Origin: Cryoendolithus antarcticus | Taxonomy: Eukaryota > Ascomycota > Dothideomycetes > Cladosporiales > Cladosporiaceae | DNA: 64,000 bases | Assembly (NCBI GenBank): GCA_002077065.1 | Contig: NAJO01000034.1 | Span: forward strand, 248,001-312,000 | Direction of reading: 5' to 3' | Made by a program: the position numbers and the translations under genes | The notes under the pieces: generated by a model | The model's input: the letters and a program-made list of their open reading frames with translations, nothing else | The model's database searches: none | Told to the model about the DNA's origin: nothing | Shown here: piece after piece, positions 57,168 to 64,000 of the stretch | How the letters are laid out: every line of letters starts with the position of its first letter | How positions within the stretch are numbered: the first letter of the stretch is position 1

Positions 57168-59076
57168 GTGATTATATAGTTCTGTATATACTCCAGTCTG
57201 ACTGCTGGATCTTGCAACGAAATTGTTCCCTCTGAAGGTGCTTGTTGAGGCTGGCCGCTGGTTAGCACAACCCACGCTGCTTACATATGTCGGTACTGAG
57301 CATGAGGCTGATCGATGGTGTGAGATATACAGTGGTCGGAAGGGCAAGCTGAGCATCCCAGCAGTCTCATCTGCCGGCATTCCCATCTACTCAAGCATCG
57401 AGGAAAACGGAATGGGCGGTTGGGTCGCTACCAACTCTCCCAACAGTCACGACACGGTTCTACAGGTCATGGACGCTCAGACAACGTGTGGTCTGACCGC
57501 TGCGACTTTTCGTCGAGCTTCGTTAGGTCTTCCGACGTCTGGGGAAGGCGAGCTGACCGCCAAAGATGCGATGGTCCCATTGGCGACAGGAGAGATTACT
57601 CAGGTAACGATCGTACACTCATCTTTCTGAAGGAAGGTCGTGTGAGAAACTACGCGTTGGTCGATTGCAACTGGTATCACGAGAGGGCCCGAGCGATCTG
57701 GGTTTGTAGTACAATCGTACTGTGCTCTCAATACCCCGACTGTGCGATGAGGCACTGACAACGATCGCCACGTGAGGTCTCCAACGTGGTGGCCATATGT
57801 CGAGGCGCAACAGTCATCCGCTTGCCGCGCGACGAACATGTGTCTCGCTCCGCGACAAAGCCGATAATCGCGACACCATCGTTCTTCCGGTGTGATCCGG
57901 GTCGATATTGGCAGAATTTTCCATGTACATCGTAAGAGTGCCTACTATCCGCGGTACTCCCGCTGGGTCAGCGAGCAGCGCATCAATCTAGGGCGATACT
58001 CGGATAGGGAGGAGGTTGGAGGTGTGACGTTGGATGTGAAGTCACTAACTCTGCAGCGGGTATGACGGCGCCTGCCGGAGGTTCCGCCGACGGCCGATCT
58101 CCCGATCTTGATCGTCAGCCTCGATCCAGCAGTTGCTTGCGTTGATGCGGAGACGAGAACACCACATACTTGTTACACACCCCAGTAGTGCTGCTGTATG
58201 AGACGAGTCGTGACAGAAGTACGTACTCGTGACGGTGCGGGTGACGACAACGTTGATTGGAGTGAGCGCGTGCGCGCGTGATTTCTTGCTGACAATCCAG
58301 TAGCTGCACGCCAGCGCGTGAACAGCAGAGACAGCAATCTCGTCAAACCAAGCTTTTACAGCGGGGCGATGCTATGCCTTGGCACAATCGACATCGATGC
58401 CGTGGGCCGGTCGGGTTGACGCCGTTGATGAAACGAACAGCGAGACTGTCCCGCGGTGGAAGTTGGCAGATCGGGCGGGAAGCAGAGATGAGCGTTTGCA
58501 GTCAGATTAAGCTTCCTAGTGTTCATCCTTCTAGCATAAGAGTGGAGATGATAGCGTTCGATGCATCGGGTGGCGCGCTGGATCTTGCGGTTCTGACATC
58601 AAGGTGCATCGCTGACCTCATCGGCTAGCAAAAGCTGCTTTTTTTACACCGGCGACCACGTCCGGTATGACCAATCGAGCACCAGACTTCAGCAAGAAGA
58701 GCTTTATCGGAGGGGCGAAAGGCTTGGTTCTGCTTGATCTCTGATGCGGATCGTAAGACTGGCACTGGTCATAGCGCGCGCCGGCAATGATTGCCGTCAC
58801 CTGCTGATGCACGCACCTATCGTGAGACCTTGACGAGATTGCGTGGAGCGCGGAATACTTCACCGTGAATCACGACGTCATGCCGTGGTGTTCCAACCCA
58901 TGCACACTCTTTCCGCGAAAGCTCTGTGCGGTAACGGCGAAGAATGTGCATCAAAAGCCCCTCGCGCCCAGCCGTTTGTATCTCCTTCCACCATCACCAA
59001 GTGTTCCTTGACTTTCGACTTTTCCGTTCCATCAAGCATTCTGTAGCAGTATCGCCAGTAGGCAAACTACGCCAAG
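57168..59076. other. carB-opsin intergenic region
   Basis: 1.9 kb, the longest gap in the cluster. An open frame at 57223-57630 (135 codons) ends in a hydrophilic C-terminus and has no family match I know; it may be chance. Four GATC sites within 58096-58126 are listed separately. The rest shows no coding features. Confidence 0.4.
58096..58126. promoter_or_regulatory. cluster of four GATC elements upstream of the opsin
   Basis: GATC occurs at 58096-58099, 58104-58107, 58110-58113 and 58123-58126, three of them as CGATC. This lies about 950 bp before the opsin start. Clustered GATC is the known core of White Collar light-response elements, so a role in light induction is plausible but unproven. 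Confidence 0.4.
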
Positions 59077-60097
59077 ATGCCGGGCAATAACGCACTCAAC
59101 GTCAACAGTACGGATGACCTACTTGCAGCTACACCAAGGCCTGATGCTAACACGCCCTCCCAGCTGACTCCGTCAACAATGCCAACGCCGAGATCAAGAT
59201 CACGGTGCGCGGCTCAGACTGGTACTGGGCAGTCACCGCGATCATGATGGTCGCCACGATCGCCTTCGCCGGAATGGCCTACACCAAGCCCCGCCAACAC
59301 CGCCTTTTTCACTACATCACAGCCGCCATCACCATGGTCGCCTCGATCGCGTACTTCTCCATGGCCTCCGGCCTTGGCTGGACCGGCATTGCTGTTGAGT
59401 ACCAGCGCAGCGACCCGCGCGTCGCTGGCATCTACCGCGAGATCTTCTACGTGCGCTACATCGATTGGGTCATCACTACGCCTCTCCTGCTCATGGATCT
59501 CCTCCTGACGGCTGGCATGCCATGGCCGACGATCATGTACACCATCCTCATTGACGAGATTATGATCGTCACCGGTCTTGCTGGCGCTCTCGTCCGCACA
59601 AGCTACAAGTGGGGATACTTCGTCTTCGGCTGTGTCGCGCTCGCATTCATCGTCTACGTCCTCGCGTGGGAGGCGCGCAAGCACGCCAACGCTATGGGTC
59701 GCGATATCGGCCGTACATTCCTCATATGCGGTTCGTGGACTGCCTTCTTGTGGTGCCTGTACCCCATTGCTTGGGGTGTGTCCGAGGGTGGAAACGTCAT
59801 TGCACCCGATAGCGAGGCTGTCTTCTACGGCATCCTTGATGTGATGGCCAAGCCCGTCTTCGGCGCTCTACTCATCGTAAGTTCACCTTACTTCAGATGA
59901 TACTTTATTGTATACTAACGGTCTCGCAGTGGGGCCACCGCAACATCGACCCGGCCGCTCTTGGCCTCCACATCCACGACTACGATGAGAAGGATGCCCA
60001 GTTCAACGGCAAGCACGGTGCCGGCCCCGTCGGAATGAACAACGGTGGCGTCGTCAACAACGAGACCACCGCCACCCCGGTGACTCAGACCGTTTAG
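59077..60097 (+). CDS. carO: microbial rhodopsin (fungal opsin, proton-pump type)
   Basis: Three exons: 59077-59107, 59164-59876 and 59930-60097, giving 303 residues with seven membrane helices. The retinal Schiff-base lysine is K240 in LDVMAKPVFG, with D236 as the second counter-ion. Helix C reads YVRYIDWVITTPLLLMDLL, giving D111 (proton acceptor, D85 of bacteriorhodopsin) and D122 (donor, D96), spaced 11 as in pumps. Glutamates E218 and E228 sit where the bacteriorhodopsin release group is. It is therefore expected to pump protons in light rather than only sense it. Position in the carotenoid cluster, downstream of carX and carB, fits CarO/ORP-like opsins. The C-terminal tail is hydrophilic and Asn/Thr-rich. 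Confidence 0.95.
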
Positions 60098-60578
60098 ATC
60101 TGAGATACAAAGCTCCGGGCGAATTGGCATGAGGCTGGAGGAGTGTGCGGTCGGCGCTCTGATTGCTTGGATTGCTTTTTGCGAAGATACCACACGATGT
60201 GATTTATGAAAGTGGAACGGGTAGGGAGGAGTGTAGCGTGTATAGGTAATGGGCTCATAGCCGGTAATGCAATATTTTACTCAATCATCAACTTTCTCAG
60301 CTTTTCCAGCCTGCACACCTACTACTTGTCCTTCAAGCGTACACAACCGGTGTGAGGTATGAGTACGCTGATCGTCCTCTCCACTGCACTGCTTGGTCGC
60401 CTCACGAACACGCTCGCAAGGCCACCACTCCTCCTGTGCCGTCGCCCATCACACGCCACACGTGACAAGTGAGCGGAGCCCTGGCTCGCAGCTTCTAGCG
60501 ATGTTGCAATCAGGTTGCAAGATGTCTTACAAAGAGCAGACATTAGCACATATAACACAACCAACTATCTGCGAGCCC
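60098..60578. other. intergenic
   Basis: About 480 bp between the opsin and the BTB gene, same strand. Short frames only; opsin 3' region and BTB promoter. Confidence 0.4.
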
Positions 60579-61587
60579 ATGAGATATGAAATACCGTCGC
60601 TCACGCCTACTCCGCAGACATGGCCAGCAACCGTGAGTATACCTTCCCGGCGCTGGAGGACCTACTATGACAGTGCTAGCTCTCGCAGGTACCCCTATCA
60701 GAGTAACTCCTCTGACTGTACGTTCAAGTACGGGACGAAGAGGATCCTCTTTCGACGTGCCGTTCTTGCAGAGGGACTTGCGACGTTCCGCAAGCTGTTG
60801 AAAGACTATTTCAGAGTAGGTTTCTCGTCCTTCCGTCGAGCCCACGTGAGTGGCATCGGCTGATGTCGTGCAGATAACGGTCGAGAATGACCTCCGCTTC
60901 CCAGAAGTGGACGTTACAGGATTCACAGCCCTGCTTCGGAACGTATACGGGGCTATCGACGACGCCAGTGTCGACGAGACTGTCTGGCAGGACAAGAGGA
61001 CTCTGCTGCCGCATGCGCGAGTGTATATCCTGGCTAGGGAGTGTGGTTTACCGGCGCTCCAACAGACTGCATGTGATAGGTATGTCAGGGTACTGCGTAA
61101 ATCTCGGGATCCGCCTAGCACTCCAGCTCGAGCCACCGATCTGCTCACATCGATCAAAGAGATCTTCGCCGGCACGACGCCCGACGACAACGAGATCCAC
61201 ATCTGGCTCATCCGGTACTGCACATACCATATCCGCGAACTACTCGACTCGCATACATACCGCGACACGGTCGGAGAGATCATGACGGCGCATGGCGCCT
61301 TGAGCAGCAGCATTCTGTTGCTGCAAAACAGCGATAGTATCGACATGGTGACCATACAGACCTGTCTTGGCTGCCGCTTCCGCTGGGTCGCAGATGCCGA
61401 ATATGTCACCATGGATCCGCGAGACTGGTGTCGTAACTGTGAGCACGAGCTGCAGCCTTGTGAAGATTCGATCGATGGCAAGCCAAACGCTGTGATTTGT
61501 GATTATTTGCAGGATCCTATCCCGAACTGGCTGGATGACTACAGTGACGCGGGGAAGGAGGAGGAGGAGGAGGAGGAGGGGGATTGA
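60579..61587 (+). CDS. BTB/POZ-domain protein with a CxxC pair
   Basis: Two exons, 60579-60815 and 60874-61587, phase 0. The BTB core begins SSDCTFKYGTKRILFRRAVL and continues ATFRKLLKDYFR across the intron into ITVENDLRFPEVDV and GFTALLRNVYGAID, then ARVYILARECGLPALQQTA. C-terminal to it are CLGCRFRW and WCRNCEHELQPC, two CxxC knuckles that may bind zinc, and a tail of about ten Glu. The start is uncertain: an ATG at 60620 (MASNREYTFPALEDLL) looks BTB-like but is out of frame with the core by one base, so I use the in-frame ATG at 60579. It resembles the smaller BTB protein at 19.4-20.0 kb in the BTB part. Confidence 0.75.
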
Positions 61588-62153
61588 ACTATATGATGCA
61601 GATAAGGACGCGGGTCCGAAGACGTGAGAGTCCAGATTGCGGCAGCCTCCGTAAGGTGCAGGCTGGGCTGGTCGTATGTTTGTAAACGTTCACGGGAGGG
61701 AACTTGACGATCTGTTCGAGGCTCGCTATGTTGGCTGTTCACCCAACTTTCTATTCCGATACATCGTACAGTATGGCTGCCTCACCGTCGAGCAGAGCGA
61801 AGAAGAAAGTAGACCTCGCAGGCAGCCTCCTTCTTCCCGGGTCAGGGAATCAGCTTACCCTTCGAAACACTACAGAGTGCCTCTGTTTACCCAGAATCTT
61901 GCCGAAGTCATCGCCTCCATCTTTGTTGAAGGATGAGGAAAAGGGAATGGAGTAGGCGAAGGACAACTCTAGTCTTCGGCGTCTGGTTTTGACAGCTTCC
62001 TATGGTCGTTCACTTCGGCGGCAGGCTCGTCACGTCATCAGTGGTCTGCGTGGTTGCGTTTTGCATGTACAACGCTTTACAGAAGATAGCCTACAGTGTA
62101 CAAGTGTCCGTTTATGCTTCATCGATTCTACTCCGTCCTGTCCACGCCGTTGT
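61588..62153. other. intergenic, convergent gene ends
   Basis: About 565 bp between the stops of the BTB gene and the reductase-like gene. No supported gene. A run of GAG triplets lies just before it, inside the BTB gene (encodes poly-Glu). Confidence 0.4.
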
Positions 62154-63782
62154 TTACAGATCCGCAGCATTAGGATCCATCCCCTTCTCAAACGTTACAT
62201 CCTCTCTCCGCTCCCTCTGCCCAATCATGCCCTTTCCCAAAACAACCTGCATAATCGCATAATTCACCACCGCCTTTATACCCATCTCCTCACCTCGCCG
62301 AACGATATACCCATTTATGAACTCTACCTCTGTCTGCCTCCCAGCCCTCACATCAGCGAGCATGGAGGAGATGTTGTCGGATGTGAGGTTCGCAACACTG
62401 ACGACCAAGGTTTCGAGCCGCGCGGCGGAGAAGCGTGCGTTGATGTTGGGGAGATTGCGCAGCTCGGGGAGGGAGCGGAGGATGAGTGAAGTCTCGGCTA
62501 GGAGCAGCCGCATGGTGCGTGTCAAGGCGAAGTTGTAGAGGATCGAACCGTTGCGGGCATCGAGCAGGACTGTGAGGGGATTGAGGACGGAGTTCACGGC
62601 CAGCTTCTCCAGCTGCTGCTGCAGCAATTCCAATGGCGTGAAGCCGACCGCACACAGCACCGGCGCGCGCGTGAGCGTGCGGAGTAGGTAGCGCGAGCTC
62701 GGTGCCCAAATATCAGGATTCTCCGGCTCCCCTCTCGCTGCGCCTCTGGGCGTGCCCGGCGTCAAATCGTCCCTCGGCAGCAAACCTAACGCTATCGTGC
62801 CATGTCCCGCGTGCACAGCGTAGAATGGATCGATCCTCGCTTTCGCGGGAGGGACGTTCACGCCGTGGGTGATGATTCCTTGCATGTAGTTCGGTCGTTG
62901 CGTAGGATCGGGGAAGAGGTGGGTGTTCAGGGTGTCGATTACGCCCATGCCGTTCTGGAGGAGGCAGATTGTTGAGGTGGGCAGGAGGCGAGGGCGCAGG
63001 CGGCGGAGGGCGGACAGGGTCGTGGGGGCTTTGAGGGTTACTATCAGGTTGTGGATTGGTTCTGCTGCTGCTGCGTCCGAGGGTTCAGGCTCATCTTCGG
63101 AAAGGGCGTCGGTGGGTCGTTGAGATTGCTCGGTTGATTGTTGTGACTGCTGTGCGGCGAGTTGCTTCGCTATCTCGTGCGGTTTCGCTTCTGTGTCGAA
63201 GTCGTAGACTGAAGACTGGCCGTCTTTGAGATCCACGCCGTGTTCCCGCCGAGTCAATGGCATGAGCTCGACGTCAAAGCCGGACCTCTTGACTTCCACC
63301 CCGTCGTCCAGCATCGTAATTTCCTGCTTTCCTGCCTCCCAAGCTCGAAGCAGCATCTTCCGATGGAGCAGCAAAGTCACCGGTGGCGGATTGGGTAGTC
63401 CTCGCAGCGAATGCGCCACCAGCTTTCCGATGCTGCCAGTCCCTAGTATATGCACTCGTCTGGGAACATCTGGTTGCGCAGCATACTGCCGACCGATGGC
63501 CGTGAGCGAGTCCTGCATTGTCTTGCTGGTGAACACCTCGTCCTTGTCGTGCTCCTCCATGGCTTGATCTTGAACATCCTCCGCGCTATCTTTCGCAGCA
63601 ATCCCAGCATTCGCTGCCTTCGCCTCCATCCTGTCTTTCCCACTCCACCACGTACTGTAACACCGTCCTTGCTCGGCGAGAGAAGTGAAGGCCACCCGGC
63701 CCACTTTGATGCTATCGCTGCAGCATCTTCCGCTCGTCCGCGGTATTCTGCGCGGCAGGTGGTTAAAGGCCGTGAAATGCAC
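62154..63782 (-). CDS. 2-dehydropantoate 2-reductase (ApbA/PanE) family protein
   Basis: One exon of 543 codons starting MHFTAFNHLPRRIPRTSGR, which looks like a mitochondrial presequence. The NAD(P)-binding domain is VPRRVHILGTGSIGKLVAHS, followed by a long Gln/Ser/Glu insert, then LIVTLKAPTTLSALRRLRPR and TICLLQNGMGVIDTLN, the ketopantoate reductase middle motif. The C-terminal domain has KLAVNSVLNPLTVLLDARNG (catalytic Lys and Asn) and EVEFINGYIVRRGEEMGI, both typical. Ketopantoate reductases make pantoate for coenzyme A; long fungal members with a presequence have also been tied to mitochondrial expression, so the true role is open. Confidence 0.88.
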   Translation of the reverse strand: MHFTAFNHLPRRIPRTSGRCCSDSIKVGRVAFTSLAEQGRCYSTWWSGKDRMEAKAANAGIAAKDSAEDVQDQAMEEHDKDEVFTSKTMQDSLTAIGRQYAAQPDVPRRVHILGTGSIGKLVAHSLRGLPNPPPVTLLLHRKMLLRAWEAGKQEITMLDDGVEVKRSGFDVELMPLTRREHGVDLKDGQSSVYDFDTEAKPHEIAKQLAAQQSQQSTEQSQRPTDALSEDEPEPSDAAAAEPIHNLIVTLKAPTTLSALRRLRPRLLPTSTICLLQNGMGVIDTLNTHLFPDPTQRPNYMQGIITHGVNVPPAKARIDPFYAVHAGHGTIALGLLPRDDLTPGTPRGAARGEPENPDIWAPSSRYLLRTLTRAPVLCAVGFTPLELLQQQLEKLAVNSVLNPLTVLLDARNGSILYNFALTRTMRLLLAETSLILRSLPELRNLPNINARFSAARLETLVVSVANLTSDNISSMLADVRAGRQTEVEFINGYIVRRGEEMGIKAVVNYAIMQVVLGKGMIGQRERREDVTFEKGMDPNAADL

Positions 63783-64000
63783 GATGAGGGAAGTGCTATG
63801 TTATCAGCATAGCGGTAGTCACCTCTCAATGCCCACGCGACTCGATATGAAGAGGATAAGTGCTAGGCAAAGACGAAGATGTTCAGCACGTGAGACAGGA
63901 TCGCTGGCGTCATGGAGGTGACATGGATCTCGGGGGAGCTGGACGTCTGAGCCGAGCACAGCGGACCTCACTCCTCCCACAGCGGATATGCCATAATCTA
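63783..64000. other. window edge
   Basis: Promoter side of the reductase-like gene; no gene seen. Confidence 0.4.

Noticed and set aside
57223..57630. 135-codon frame between carB and the opsin as a fifth cluster gene
   Set aside because: No family resemblance and no splice support; not enough to call a gene.
61556..61582. GAG triplet run as a microsatellite of interest
   Set aside because: It simply encodes the poly-Glu tail of the BTB protein.

Overview
The window is nuclear DNA of a filamentous ascomycete (Pezizomycotina), most likely a Dothideomycete of the black-yeast or capnodialean type. Signs of this are short GT-AG introns (mostly 46-84 bp), several HET-domain genes, a Sur7/eisosome gene, a DASH kinetochore subunit, a siroheme synthase that fuses the two yeast-type activities, and a fungal carotenoid/rhodopsin gene set. 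The species is an inference and is not fixed by the sequence. Most exon structures below were worked out by hand from splice sites and reading phase.

Left part (0-14 kb): a frameshifted F-box-like gene, SPC19 and ATP18 in divergent orientation, casein kinase I, the mitoribosome assembly protein Rsm22, a Rac GTPase and an AspE-type septin. This is conserved housekeeping DNA.

Middle part (14-43 kb): a HET gene broken by a nonsense codon, a GPI-anchored cell-wall protein, a small BTB protein, a hydrophilic His-rich allergen-like protein, siroheme synthase, Sur7-type protein, alkaline ceramidase, an MFS transporter, a decayed asparagine synthetase, ATP sulfurylase, PAPS reductase, PDCD5, Mix17, Lrp1, a small secreted protein and a SET protein. 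Three genes of sulfate assimilation (siroheme synthase, met3, met16) lie within about 15 kb.

Right part (43-64 kb): two HET genes, then a carotenoid-to-retinal-to-rhodopsin cluster (carRA, carX, carB, opsin) at 50.2-60.1 kb, then a BTB protein and a ketopantoate-reductase-like protein. The four cluster genes form one pathway: CarRA makes phytoene and cyclises lycopene, CarB desaturates phytoene, CarX cleaves beta-carotene to retinal, and the opsin binds retinal. The opsin keeps every carboxylate expected of a light-driven proton pump.

The most unusual features are the asparagine synthetase with intact introns but two internal stops and ruined catalytic motifs, two HET genes with an in-frame TAG, a back-to-back double intron in the SET gene, and clustered GATC elements in the photobiology promoters. 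No tRNA, rRNA, CRISPR array or transposon was recognised.
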